Source of the DNA: DATKBT01 sp035546295
GTDB taxonomy: Bacteria > Acidobacteriota > Thermoanaerobaculia > Multivoradales > Multivoraceae
Direction of reading: 5' to 3'
Assembly: GCA_035546295.1 (NCBI GenBank)
Contig: DATKBT010000167.1
Location: 1 to 64,000, forward strand
Length of the DNA stretch: 64,000 nt
Under the pieces are notes generated by a model that did not search any database, was not told where the DNA came from, and was given only the letters and a program-made list of their open reading frames with translations. Shown in pieces: positions 8,859-17,242 of this stretch. Within the stretch, counting starts at the first letter, position 1, and each line of letters opens with the position of its first letter. Position numbers and translations under genes: made by a program.

Positions 8859-9080
8859 GGCAGCGCCGGCAGAAGGCCCAGCTCGCCAGGCTGCGTAGCG
8901 GCCGACCCCCTTGGTCGGCCGAGGCGGTGTCGCGAGCCGGAGGCGAGCATCACCGCCGCACAAGGACTCGCGCGCACCCGGCAGCGCCGCAGAAGGCCCA
9001 GCTCGCCAGGCTGGGTGGCGGCCGACCGCCTGGTCGGCCGAGGCGGTGTCGCGAGCCGAAGGCAAGCGCCACCGCCACCA
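8859..9080 (+). repeat. Two tandem ~120-bp units with internal hairpin
   Basis: Units begin near 8859 and 8980 (the shared GCTCGCCAGGCTG at 8881 and 9001 gives a 120-base period) and are roughly 90 percent alike by eye. Each holds the hairpin GGCCGACC-loop-GGTCGGCC followed by GAGGCGGTGTCGCGAGCC. They fill most of the 406-base gap between the response regulator (ends 8848) and prfA (9255). The rest of the gap shows only a CATACT -10-like hexamer near 9187. No gene is supported here. Confidence 0.85.
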
Positions 9081-9254
9081 CGTGCCGATCTCGACCCAGC
9101 GGCAGGCCGGGCGCCGAGCCGTCCCTTCCTCGAGCCGCCTGCGCAGTCCGCAGCGGGAATCGCCGGTTGCCGCCCCGCGGTTCCTTCCATACTCTGGTCT
9201 GCAGGGCGCGACCACCGCGGCCGCTGCGCTCGCCCATCTTCCGACCGAACGACC

Positions 9255-10340
9255 ATGCTCGACAAGCTGCAAGAGCTCGCCCGCACCCACCGCGAGCTGA
9301 CCACCAAGCTCGCGGACCCGGCGGTGCTCTCCAACCCCGCCGAGTACCGTGACACCAACAAGGCGCTCTCCGAGATCGCGCCGGTGGTCGCGCTCTACGA
9401 GAAGTACCGCAAGGCGCTCTCCGAGCACGAGCAGGCCGAGTCGATGGCGACGGAGCTCCCGCGCGACGACGAGCTGCGCGAGCTGGCCCTCGAGGAGCGC
9501 GACCGGCTGGCCGGCGAGATCGAGGAGCTCGAGGAGACCCTGCGGCGCGAGCTGGTGCCAAAGGACCCCAACGACCGGCGCAACGTCGTGCTCGAGATCC
9601 GAGCGGGAACCGGCGGCAACGAGGCGACGCTGTTCGCGGCCGAGCTCTTTCGCATGTACTCGCGGTACGCCGAGACGCGCGGCTGGAGGGTCGACCTGCT
9701 CGACGTCTCGGAGTCGGAGGTCGGCGGCATCAAGGACGTCTCGGCGATCGTCGAAGGCCGGGGCGTTTACAGCCGGCTCAAGTTCGAAGGCGGAGTGCAT
9801 CGGGTGCAGCGCGTGCCGGAAACCGAGGCGTCGGGCCGCATCCACACCTCGGCGGTCACCGTCGCCGTCCTGCCCGAGGCCGAGGACGTCGAGATCGAGG
9901 TCGACGAGAAGGACCTGCGCGTCGACCGCTTCTGCTCGTCCGGACCCGGCGGGCAGGGAGTCAACACGACCTACTCGGCGGTCCGGCTGACCCACCTACC
10001 CACCGGCATCGTGGTCACCTGCCAGGACGAGCGCTCGCAGATCAAGAACCGTGCGAAGGCTCTGCGCGTGCTCAAGAGCCGGCTCTACGAGATCGAGCAG
10101 CAACGGGCACAGGCCGAGCTCTCCGAGGAGCGGCGCCGGATGGTCGGCAGCGGTGACCGCTCCGAGAAGATTCGGACCTACAACTTCAAGGAGAACCGGG
10201 TCACCGATCACCGCATCGGGCTCACCATCCACCGGCTGCCCTCGATCCTGGAGGGAGACCTCGATCCCCTGATCGACCCGCTGCTCTCCCACTTCCAAGC
10301 CGCCAAGATGCAGCAGACGGCGGCCGGCAGCGTCCACTGA
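9255..10340 (+). CDS. prfA: Peptide chain release factor 1
   Basis: 361 residues, the normal length. It terminates translation at UAA and UAG. The universal GGQ motif is at residues 232-234 (GPGGQGVN). The class-specific tripeptide is of the RF1 PxT type (here PET, in QRVPETEASGRIHTS), not the SPF of RF2. The reading frame is open far upstream through the tandem repeat, but homology starts at the ATG at 9255 (MLDKLQEL). prmC follows after 32 bases, the usual gene order. Confidence 0.97.
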   Translation: MLDKLQELARTHRELTTKLADPAVLSNPAEYRDTNKALSEIAPVVALYEKYRKALSEHEQAESMATELPRDDELRELALEERDRLAGEIEELEETLRRELVPKDPNDRRNVVLEIRAGTGGNEATLFAAELFRMYSRYAETRGWRVDLLDVSESEVGGIKDVSAIVEGRGVYSRLKFEGGVHRVQRVPETEASGRIHTSAVTVAVLPEAEDVEIEVDEKDLRVDRFCSSGPGGQGVNTTYSAVRLTHLPTGIVVTCQDERSQIKNRAKALRVLKSRLYEIEQQRAQAELSEERRRMVGSGDRSEKIRTYNFKENRVTDHRIGLTIHRLPSILEGDLDPLIDPLLSHFQAAKMQQTAAGSVH

Positions 10341-10372
10341 GCGGCCGGAGGATCGCTCGCGGTGCCGCCCCG

Positions 10373-11230
10373 GTGAGCGACGGCGGCGCCCTGGCCACCA
10401 TCGCCGAGCTCAGGAGGGAGGGCCGCGACCGGCTCTCCGCCTCGCGCGCCGCCGTCGATTCCCGCGAGGCGACGCTGCTGCTGGCGACAGTCCTGGGGCA
10501 GAGCGAGGCACGGCTCCTCGCCCGCTCCGAGCAGCCCGTCGACGACCGGCACTGCGCTGCGTATCGGGCCCTGATCGCCCGGCGCGCGAGCGGTGAGCCG
10601 GTCGCCTACCTGCTGGGGGAGCGGGAGTTTTACGGCAGGACCTTCGCGGTCGACCCCCGCGTGCTGATCCCGCGGCCCGAGACCGAGCACCTGGTCGAAA
10701 TCGCGCTCGAGCTCTTCGCGGCGAGGACGGCGACCATCCTCGACGTGGGCACCGGCAGCGGCTGCATCGCCATCACCCTGGCGCTCGAGAGCTCCAGCCT
10801 GTCGCTGCTGGCCAGTGATCGCTCGCTCGACGCGCTCGCGGTCGCCCGCGCCAACCGCCGGCGCCTCGCTCCCGGTCGCAGCATCCTCTGGCTCGCCGCG
10901 GACCTGCTCGAAGGCTTCGAGCTCGGCGGCCTGGACGCGGTCGTCTCCAACCCGCCCTACCTGTCCCCGGACGAGGCCGGCTCGCTGGCGACCGACGTGC
11001 GCGACCACGAGCCGCACGGGGCGCTGTTCGCTCCGCCGGACGGTCTCGATCACCTCCGGCGGCTGGTCGCGGGCTCCCGCGGTCTGCGCACCGGCGCCCG
11101 CCTGATCGTCGAGGTCGGAACGAGCCAGGCGCCCGCGGTCGCCGAGCTCGCCGGCAACGCCTTCGCGGTCGAGCGCATCGAGCGCGACTACGCCGGCCAC
11201 GAGCGCGTCGTCTGCCTGCGCCGCCGCTAG
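10373..11230 (+). CDS. prmC: Peptide chain release factor N5-glutamine methyltransferase
   Basis: 285 residues, GTG start. It methylates the glutamine of the GGQ motif of release factors, using S-adenosylmethionine. The SAM-binding motif ILDVGTGSGCIAI and the catalytic/substrate motif NPPY (VVSNPPYLS) are both present, as is the family motif IPRPETEHLV. It follows prfA in the same operon, a conserved arrangement. Its TAG stop is the first triplet of the intergenic repeat described next. Confidence 0.96.
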   Translation: MSDGGALATIAELRREGRDRLSASRAAVDSREATLLLATVLGQSEARLLARSEQPVDDRHCAAYRALIARRASGEPVAYLLGEREFYGRTFAVDPRVLIPRPETEHLVEIALELFAARTATILDVGTGSGCIAITLALESSSLSLLASDRSLDALAVARANRRRLAPGRSILWLAADLLEGFELGGLDAVVSNPPYLSPDEAGSLATDVRDHEPHGALFAPPDGLDHLRRLVAGSRGLRTGARLIVEVGTSQAPAVAELAGNAFAVERIERDYAGHERVVCLRRR

Positions 11231-11427
11231 CCTCCGATCTGCTGGGCGCGCTGCGCGCGCTATAGCAGATCTCCGGCTAGCAATGACTCGCGGCTCCGAC
11301 CCGAGCTGAGGCGAAGCCGAAGCGAGCGAAGGTGAGGCGCGCTGAGCCTGCGAAGCGGGCCGAGCCCAGCGCCTCCGGCGCGTCGCCGCGGACAGCCGTA
11401 GAACCGGGTCTCGAATCCTCGGACAGC
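11228..11427 (+). repeat. Stop-anchored structured repeat, copy A (long form)
   Basis: It starts at the TAG stop of prmC and has prmC orientation. Module 1 is a nested hairpin: CTAGCC, TCC, GATCTGCT, a GCGCGC-TGC-GCGCGC inner stem, AGCAGATC, TCC, GGCTAG. After a spacer comes module 2, CGCGGCTCC ... GCGCC-TCC-GGCGC ... GTCGCCGCGGACAGCCGTAGAA, in which CGCGGC pairs with GCCGCG around the small hairpin. Between CGGCTCC and AGCGCC is a 69-base segment shared only with copy D. The end carries CTCGGACAGC. murA starts 65 bases further on. Confidence 0.85.
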
Positions 11428-11492
11428 TGGCTCGAGCCGACGACGCGTGATAAGAGATCGTGCGGCCTGCGAGAGCCACGGCGCCCACCACG

Positions 11493-12770
11493 ATGGAACG
11501 CTTCACGATCACTGGACCCACCCGACTCGAAGGGTCCGTGACGGTGGCCGGCGCCAAGAACGCAGCGCTGCCGGCGCTCGCGGCGACGCTCCTCGCGGAG
11601 CAGCCCGTCGTGCTCGAGAACCTGCCCCAGGTGCGCGACATCCGCACCATGGTGCGCCTGCTCCAGCATCTCGGCGTGGAGGCGTGCGAGGACAGAGCCG
11701 GTCTCGAGCTGCAGCCGGCGCTGCGCCCGGTCGAGAACGTCGCGCCCTACGACCTGGTGAAGACGATGCGGGCGTCGGTGCTGGTGCTCGGTCCCTCGGT
11801 CGCGCGATGGGGTCGCGCCCGCGTTTCGCTGCCGGGGGGCTGCGCGATCGGCGTGCGGCCGATCGACCAGCACCTCGCCGGGCTCGAAGCGCTCGGAGCC
11901 GAGCTCCGCATCGAGCACGGCTACGTCACCGCACGAGCAAAGCGGCTGCGCGGCGCTCGGTTCCGGTTCTCGCTGCCCACCGTCACCGGAACCGAGAACC
12001 TCCTGATGGCGGCTTGCCTGGCGGATGGGGTCACGCGCTTGAGCAACTGCGCGCGAGAGCCCGAGATCGCAGACCTCGCGACGCTGCTCGCAGCCATGGG
12101 AGCGACGATCGAGGGCGCCGGCACCGAGACGATCACGATCGAGGGGAGCCCCACCCTCGGCGGCGCCCGCCACGCGATCCCGGGGGATCGAATCGAAGCC
12201 GGCACCTACCTGATCGGCGCAGCGATCACCGGCGGCGACGTCGCCGTTCACGGCGCGCGGGCGCAGGACCTGGTCGCGCTGCTCGAGGTCTTGCGGGAGT
12301 CGGGGGTCTCGATCGAGTCCTCCGGCGGAGCGATCCGCGCGCGCGGGATTGGCGACGGTGAGGGCGAGGACGGGGGCGCCCTCCACTGCCCCGACGTCAC
12401 GACGGCGCCCCACCCCGGCTTTCCCACTGACCTCCAGGCGCAGTTCATGGCGCTCGCGACGCAGAGCGAACGACCGACGACGATCCACGAGGCGGTGTTC
12501 GAGAACCGCTTCCAGCACGCCGCCGAGCTCACTCGCATGGGCGCCAGAATCCGCATCGAGGGCAGCCGCGCCAGAGTCGAGGGCAGGAGCCGATTGCTCG
12601 GCGCGCACGTCATGGCCACCGACCTGCGGGCGTCCGCAGGGCTGGTGCTCGCCGCGCTGTGCGCGCAGGGCGAAACCGTGGTCGACCGGATCTATCACCT
12701 CGATCGAGGCTACGAACAGATGGAATCGAAATTGCAGCATCTGGGAGCGAGGGTGGAGAGGACCGCGTGA
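11493..12770 (+). CDS. murA: UDP-N-acetylglucosamine 1-carboxyvinyltransferase
   Basis: 425 residues. It transfers enolpyruvate from PEP to UDP-GlcNAc, the first committed step of peptidoglycan synthesis. The start motif GAKNAALP and the active-site loop SLPGGCAIG with catalytic Cys117 (fosfomycin target; Cys115 in E. coli) are intact, so the enzyme should be fosfomycin-sensitive by this criterion. The C-terminal motif RASAGLVLAAL is also present. It stands outside the dcw cluster, as is usual. No clear ribosome binding site precedes the ATG. Confidence 0.97.
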   Translation: MERFTITGPTRLEGSVTVAGAKNAALPALAATLLAEQPVVLENLPQVRDIRTMVRLLQHLGVEACEDRAGLELQPALRPVENVAPYDLVKTMRASVLVLGPSVARWGRARVSLPGGCAIGVRPIDQHLAGLEALGAELRIEHGYVTARAKRLRGARFRFSLPTVTGTENLLMAACLADGVTRLSNCAREPEIADLATLLAAMGATIEGAGTETITIEGSPTLGGARHAIPGDRIEAGTYLIGAAITGGDVAVHGARAQDLVALLEVLRESGVSIESSGGAIRARGIGDGEGEDGGALHCPDVTTAPHPGFPTDLQAQFMALATQSERPTTIHEAVFENRFQHAAELTRMGARIRIEGSRARVEGRSRLLGAHVMATDLRASAGLVLAALCAQGETVVDRIYHLDRGYEQMESKLQHLGARVERTA

Positions 12771-13033
12771 TCGCGCCTTTCCGACCCGCACCCGTGCCGT
12801 CTTGGCACAATTCATGAGCGGACGTTGCGTCGCCGCGACACGGCTGGCGATGGTGGGCGCAGCGCCCCTCTCGACCACGCCGCCGAGCTTGGTCTCGCTG
12901 TCCCGGCCCTGCCGCGCCCCGAACGGCAGACCTCCGACTCACCGCAGCCTGCGTCAGCCTCCCAGTCTCAACCAACCGAGCCGAAGATGACCGCCGAGCC
13001 TGCATCGCGTCCCGCCAGCCTGCGAACCGCGTG

Positions 13034-15283
13034 ATGAGCACGACTCTGCTGGTGCTGGTGCTGGTTGCTGCGGATCCGCGCGTTCCGCTCGTCCAGCTCC
13101 AGGTCGACGGCCGCCTCCAGCAGGCCCTCGAAGCGACCGAGCGGCAGATCGCCGAAGCACCCGATCAGGCCGACCGTCTCGGACTGCACTACCTGCGAGG
13201 CGATCTGCTCGATCGGCTGGGGCGCCGGATCGACGCCAACGGTGCGTTCGCCGAGGTGCTCGCGCAGGGCTCGCGGCTCGCCCCCCATGCCCGGCTGAGA
13301 ATCGCGCTCGACCAGGAGCTGCTCGGGCACCCGGAAGTGGCCGCAGGGCTGGCGGCGACGCTCCTGGGACGCCGGCCGCCGGCAGCCCTGGTGGAGCCGG
13401 CCGCCGACCTGCTCGCGCGCACCCTCGAGCAGGGTGGCGACTGCCGGCTGCTGGCGACGCTCGACACCTCCTCCTTCCCGGAGGACCCGCGCCGGACGCT
13501 CGAGCTGGCGCGCTCGACCTGCGCGCTCCGCGCTCGCCAGAACGCCCGCGCCGGCACCATGCTGCTCTCGCTGATCGAGGAGAAGCAGACCGACCTGATC
13601 GGCCTGCTGGCGGCACGCCGGCTCGAGCCGTTGTTGGCGTCGCCGACCCCCGAGCAGCTCGAGCTGATGGGCAACACCTTCCACCACCACCGCCAGTTCG
13701 ACCGCTCCACCGAGCTGCTTGAGCCGGTGGTCTCTTTCCAGGTCTCGATCCGATCCAGCCGCGACTTCGAGCGCGCCTACCAGTGGGTGCGCGGCCACTT
13801 CTGGCTCGGCCGCTTCGACCGCGCCGCGCTCAACTACTCGACGCTCGCGGAGCGCGCGTCGTCGCCGCGACAGGTGGCTCAGGCCCTGTACCACCGCGGC
13901 CGCGCGCTCGAGCTCGCCGACGACTGGCTGTCGGCGATCCAGAGCTATCGTCGCGCCTACAACGCGCAACCCCTCGGCAACTTCGCGGAGAGCGCGCTGT
14001 CCTCGGCCATGCGGCTCGAATGGCGGACCGGTCGGAGGGCGGAGGCGCTCGAGCTGTACCAGGCGCTCGCCAGCCGCGGCCAGTCGCGTTCCGGACATGT
14101 GCACGCAGCGCTGTTCCTGGCCGCCTCCGAGATCGTCGAGGGGAACACCGCGCGCGTCGCCTCCTGGCTCGACGACGCCGACGGCTCCAACCGCTACACC
14201 GATCTCGAGGTCGACTACTGGCGCGGCCGCCTGGCGGAGCTCGAGGGTCGCCTGGAGGACGCGGTCGAGAGCTACCTCGAGGCACTGCGCAACGATTACT
14301 TCAACCCCCACTCCCAGCTCGCCCTCCAGCGGCTCCGTTCACCCGCCCTGCAGCCGCAGACGATCCGCCTGGGGGCGCAGATCGCCGACGACTCCGACCG
14401 CGCCTTCGACCTCTGGGTGCTGCTCGGCGATGACGACGAGCGGGGCGCCGCGGCGAGAGCACGGGTCGAAGCGAGGCTTCAGCGAGCCAGCCGGGGCGGC
14501 CCTGTGGTGCCGACCGTCACCGTTCCGGTCGACGAGTGGCCGCTGTGGAATCAGCCGCTGGTCCAGCCCGAGGAGATGCTCCTCGGGCTCGGTGTCTGGT
14601 CCGAGGCCGGGGGCGCGGTGCGGACCCACTTCCCGCTCAGCGAGCCGATCCTCGCGCTGACCGCCAGCCACGAGCTCGGCAAGGCCGGCCGCCTCAAGGA
14701 TTCGCTGCTGATCGTCGAGATCCTCAACCAGCGCGTTCCCCGGCGCACGCCTGCGCCGCTGATCGACGAGGGCTTCCGCAAGCTCCTCTACCCCTTCGGT
14801 TATCGCTACCTGATCGAGCGCGCGGCCGCCCGTCACGACGTCGATGCCTACCTGCTCGCCGCCCTGATTCGCGAGGAGAGCCGCTTCGATCCCCGCGCCA
14901 GCTCGGCGGCCGCGGCTCGAGGTCTCACCCAGTTCGTGCTGGCCACCGCGCAGAGGCTCGCCGCGCAGCACGACATGGGGCCGCTCGGTCCGACCGATCT
15001 CGAGCAGCCCGAGATCGCGATCGAGCTCGGCGCCGCCTACCTGAGCAACCTCGGCCAAGAGTTCGCGGGCGAGCCCTCCCGCATCGTGGCCGCCTACAAC
15101 GCCGGCGAGCCGCAGGCGGCTCTCTGGCAGCGCTACTGCTACGGCGACGAACCGGCCGAGTACCTCACGAAGGTGGTCTTCCGCGAGACCAGGAGCTATC
15201 TGCGCAAGGTGCTCTCCGGGCACGCGCAGTACCGCGACCTGTACGCAACGGTTCGTCCCACGGCCCTGATCACGGGCCCCTAG
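13034..15283 (+). CDS. Soluble-type lytic murein transglycosylase with helical repeats
   Basis: 749 residues. The first about 500 residues are alpha-helical repeats of TPR/Slt70 U-domain type. The C-terminal SLT domain (about 595-740) has the catalytic glutamate in REESRFDP (Glu615), then AAARGLTQF and AAYNAGEP, the conserved lysozyme-like motifs. It would cleave the MurNAc-GlcNAc bond to form anhydromuropeptides. The start is ATG at 13034, directly after an alternative GTG at 13031. The N-terminus (MSTTLLVLVLVAADP) is a short, weakly charged hydrophobic stretch that may be a signal peptide. The 263 bases before it hold no gene. Confidence 0.92.
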   Translation: MSTTLLVLVLVAADPRVPLVQLQVDGRLQQALEATERQIAEAPDQADRLGLHYLRGDLLDRLGRRIDANGAFAEVLAQGSRLAPHARLRIALDQELLGHPEVAAGLAATLLGRRPPAALVEPAADLLARTLEQGGDCRLLATLDTSSFPEDPRRTLELARSTCALRARQNARAGTMLLSLIEEKQTDLIGLLAARRLEPLLASPTPEQLELMGNTFHHHRQFDRSTELLEPVVSFQVSIRSSRDFERAYQWVRGHFWLGRFDRAALNYSTLAERASSPRQVAQALYHRGRALELADDWLSAIQSYRRAYNAQPLGNFAESALSSAMRLEWRTGRRAEALELYQALASRGQSRSGHVHAALFLAASEIVEGNTARVASWLDDADGSNRYTDLEVDYWRGRLAELEGRLEDAVESYLEALRNDYFNPHSQLALQRLRSPALQPQTIRLGAQIADDSDRAFDLWVLLGDDDERGAAARARVEARLQRASRGGPVVPTVTVPVDEWPLWNQPLVQPEEMLLGLGVWSEAGGAVRTHFPLSEPILALTASHELGKAGRLKDSLLIVEILNQRVPRRTPAPLIDEGFRKLLYPFGYRYLIERAAARHDVDAYLLAALIREESRFDPRASSAAAARGLTQFVLATAQRLAAQHDMGPLGPTDLEQPEIAIELGAAYLSNLGQEFAGEPSRIVAAYNAGEPQAALWQRYCYGDEPAEYLTKVVFRETRSYLRKVLSGHAQYRDLYATVRPTALITGP

Positions 15284-15381
15284 GGCGACCGGACCGCGGC
15301 CGTTTCCGACGCGCGACAGCGTGGCGGTGCGCCGGCCGGCCGCCGTGCCGGCGACCGGCCGCGGCGCTGCCATACTTGCTC

Positions 15382-16065
15382 ATGTCCGGGACGCTCTACG
15401 TCGTCGCCACCCCGATCGGAAACCTCGGGGATCTGAGCGCGCGCGCGCGGGAGGTCCTCGCCGAGGTCGACGCCATCGCCTGCGAGGACACGCGCCGGAC
15501 CGGCGCGCTGCTTCGCCACCTCGGCCTCGAGCAGCGTCTGGTCTCGCTGCACGAACACAACGAGCGGCAGCGGACTCCGGGGCTGATCTCCCAGCTCGAG
15601 TCCGGCGAATCGGTGGCGCTGGTGTCGGACGCCGGCACGCCGCTGCTCTCCGATCCGGGCTACCTGCTCGTTCGCGAAGCGATCGCGAGTGACGTCACGG
15701 TGGTGCCGGTGCCGGGCGCCTTCGCCGCGGTGACGGCGCTGGTGGCCTCGGGGCTGCCTCCCCATCCCTTCACGTTCGCCGGCTTCCCGCCTCCCAAGGC
15801 GGGTCGACGGCACAGGTTCTACCAGCGCCTCGCCCAGCTCGGTCACACCGCCGTGGTCTACGAGTCCCCCCACCGCATCCTCAAGTCCCTCGACGACGCG
15901 ATCGCCGCCTACGGCGCCGATCATCCCGCTGCGCTCGGCCGCGAGCTGACCAAGCTCCACGAGGAGACCCTGCGCGCACCCCTCGCCGAGCTCCGGGACC
16001 GGCTCGCTCAGCGGCCCACGATCAAAGGGGAGCTGGTGCTCGTCCTGGCGCCACTGTCTCCTTAG
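15382..16065 (+). CDS. rsmI: 16S rRNA (cytidine-1402-2'-O)-methyltransferase
   Basis: 227 residues, tetrapyrrole-methylase fold. Motifs typical of RsmI are present: VVATPIGNLGD at the N-terminus, CEDTRRTG, VSDAGTPLLSDPG and YESPHRI. It 2'-O-methylates C1402 in the ribosomal P site, the same nucleotide that RsmH (encoded at 51851-52798) N4-methylates. E. coli RsmI is longer (about 286 residues); here the C-terminal extension is missing, as in many bacteria. A CATACT hexamer ends five bases before the ATG and no ribosome binding site is visible, so the mRNA may be leaderless. Confidence 0.95.
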   Translation: MSGTLYVVATPIGNLGDLSARAREVLAEVDAIACEDTRRTGALLRHLGLEQRLVSLHEHNERQRTPGLISQLESGESVALVSDAGTPLLSDPGYLLVREAIASDVTVVPVPGAFAAVTALVASGLPPHPFTFAGFPPPKAGRRHRFYQRLAQLGHTAVVYESPHRILKSLDDAIAAYGADHPAALGRELTKLHEETLRAPLAELRDRLAQRPTIKGELVLVLAPLSP

Positions 16066-16125
16066 CGCACACCGTCTCCCAGCGCCGTCTCTGGGCGCCG
16101 CGCTCCTCTCGGCGCTACCGTCGCC

Positions 16126-16536
16126 TCAGTCGCGGACGTCGTAACCCGCAGCGCCCAGCGCCTCGAGCGCGCATGCGAGATCGGCGTCGCGGACCAGCAG
16201 GTAGTCAGTGTCGTACGTCGAGATCGCGAACAGCGGAACCTCGGCGGCGGCCAGGACCCCGGTCAAGCCGGCCAGGACCCCCACCAGCGAGAAGTCGAGA
16301 GGACCGACCACCCCCAGCGCCCGAAACCCCAGCTCGGCGGTCACCGACGGCCGCGCATCTTCGCGGCACACGAGCGACAGCTCTCCCGGGGCGCGCGCCA
16401 GCACCGCGAGCCCCTCCCCCTCGAGCAGCGTTGGATCGAAGCTCGCGCCGGGATCGAGACGGCAGACGGCGTAGCGTTCGGGGAGGAGCCGAAGAGCTGG
16501 GGGCACGGAGCCGAGACCTCGTTCGTGCAGCGTCAC
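16126..16536 (-). CDS. ACT-domain protein (COG3603-like)
   Basis: 136 residues made of two ACT-like halves. Conserved features of this small family are visible: LPERYAVCRLDPGA near the N-terminus, LSVVCRED-type LSLVCREDA, GPLDFSLVG and ISTYDTDYLLV. Such proteins are stand-alone regulatory or ligand-binding ACT proteins with an unknown partner; the ACT fold often binds amino acids. It lies 52 bases downstream of the TetR-type gene on the same strand and could be cotranscribed with it. It converges with rsmI. Confidence 0.82.
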   Translation of the reverse strand: MTLHERGLGSVPPALRLLPERYAVCRLDPGASFDPTLLEGEGLAVLARAPGELSLVCREDARPSVTAELGFRALGVVGPLDFSLVGVLAGLTGVLAAAEVPLFAISTYDTDYLLVRDADLACALEALGAAGYDVRD

Positions 16537-16588
16537 CGGCGGTCTGCGGCGTCCTGCTCGGTCGCCGTGCCTACCGGAGCGCCGTCGG

Positions 16589-17242
16589 CTAACGTCCTCG
16601 CACGCCCTCGAAGAAGACCTTGAGCAGCGCGTCGAGGTAGGCGTCGTCCTCCTCTCGGCGCTGCTCCGCGTCGAGCGCCGTCAGCCAGCTCGCTCGGGAC
16701 ATGAACCACTGCATGCACATGGCCACGAACAGGATCACCAGGTGGCGCGGCTCGACGTCCGATCGAATCCGTCCCGCCTTCTGCTGCTCCCGGATGCGCT
16801 CCAGACCGAGGGTCAGGATCTCGGGATAGGCAGCTTCGGCGAGGCGTGGATCCTCGAGGTTCATCCACGAGCGCAGGCGCACGAACTCCGGGTTGTCCTG
16901 GAGGAATCGGAACAGCGTCTCGATCGAGCGCCGCAGGATCGGCTCGTCAACGTCGCGGTTGGCGATCAGCTCGCGCTGGACTCGAGCCCAGTGCGAGACG
17001 CGCTCCCGCTTGACCTCGGTCCAGAGCTCCTCCTTGGACCCGAAATGGTGGTGGATGAGGCTCTTGGTCACCCCCGCGGCGGACGCGATGTCGCTCATCG
17101 AGGTCGCCGCGAAGCCCTTGGCGACGAAGAGACCCTCGGCCGCCGCCATGATCGAGGCGCGGGTGGCCTCGGGGTTGCGCTGGCTGCGTTGATTCTGCTC
17201 CGCCACCGTCATCGGTTCGTCCCTCGTTCGGGAGGCGCTCAT
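16589..17242 (-). CDS. TetR/AcrR family transcriptional regulator
   Basis: 217 residues. The N-terminal helix-turn-helix (about 25-70) has the TetR pattern: AAAEGLFVAKGFAATSM, DIASAAGVTKSLIHHHF and GSKEELW. The C-terminal ligand domain is all helical and not assignable. The ATG at 17242 is chosen because it overlaps the mnmA stop as ATGA, giving translational coupling; an ATG at 17212 is the alternative. Being in one unit with iscS and mnmA is unusual. Whether it regulates that operon or a distant target cannot be told. Confidence 0.88.
   Translation of the reverse strand: MSASRTRDEPMTVAEQNQRSQRNPEATRASIMAAAEGLFVAKGFAATSMSDIASAAGVTKSLIHHHFGSKEELWTEVKRERVSHWARVQRELIANRDVDEPILRRSIETLFRFLQDNPEFVRLRSWMNLEDPRLAEAAYPEILTLGLERIREQQKAGRIRSDVEPRHLVILFVAMCMQWFMSRASWLTALDAEQRREEDDAYLDALLKVFFEGVRGR

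Noticed and set aside
8859..9080. Possible CRISPR array (direct repeats)
   Set aside because: Only two units of 120 bases with no regular spacers, and no cas genes nearby.
11228..11280. Classical intrinsic terminator after prmC
   Set aside because: The hairpin is strong but no T tract follows, and the same structure with conserved downstream module recurs three more times, so it is reported as a repeat family.
12811..12826. TTGGCACAATTCATGA as a second sigma-54 site before the transglycosylase
   Set aside because: It lacks the GC of the -12 element at the right spacing and lies over 200 bases from the gene.
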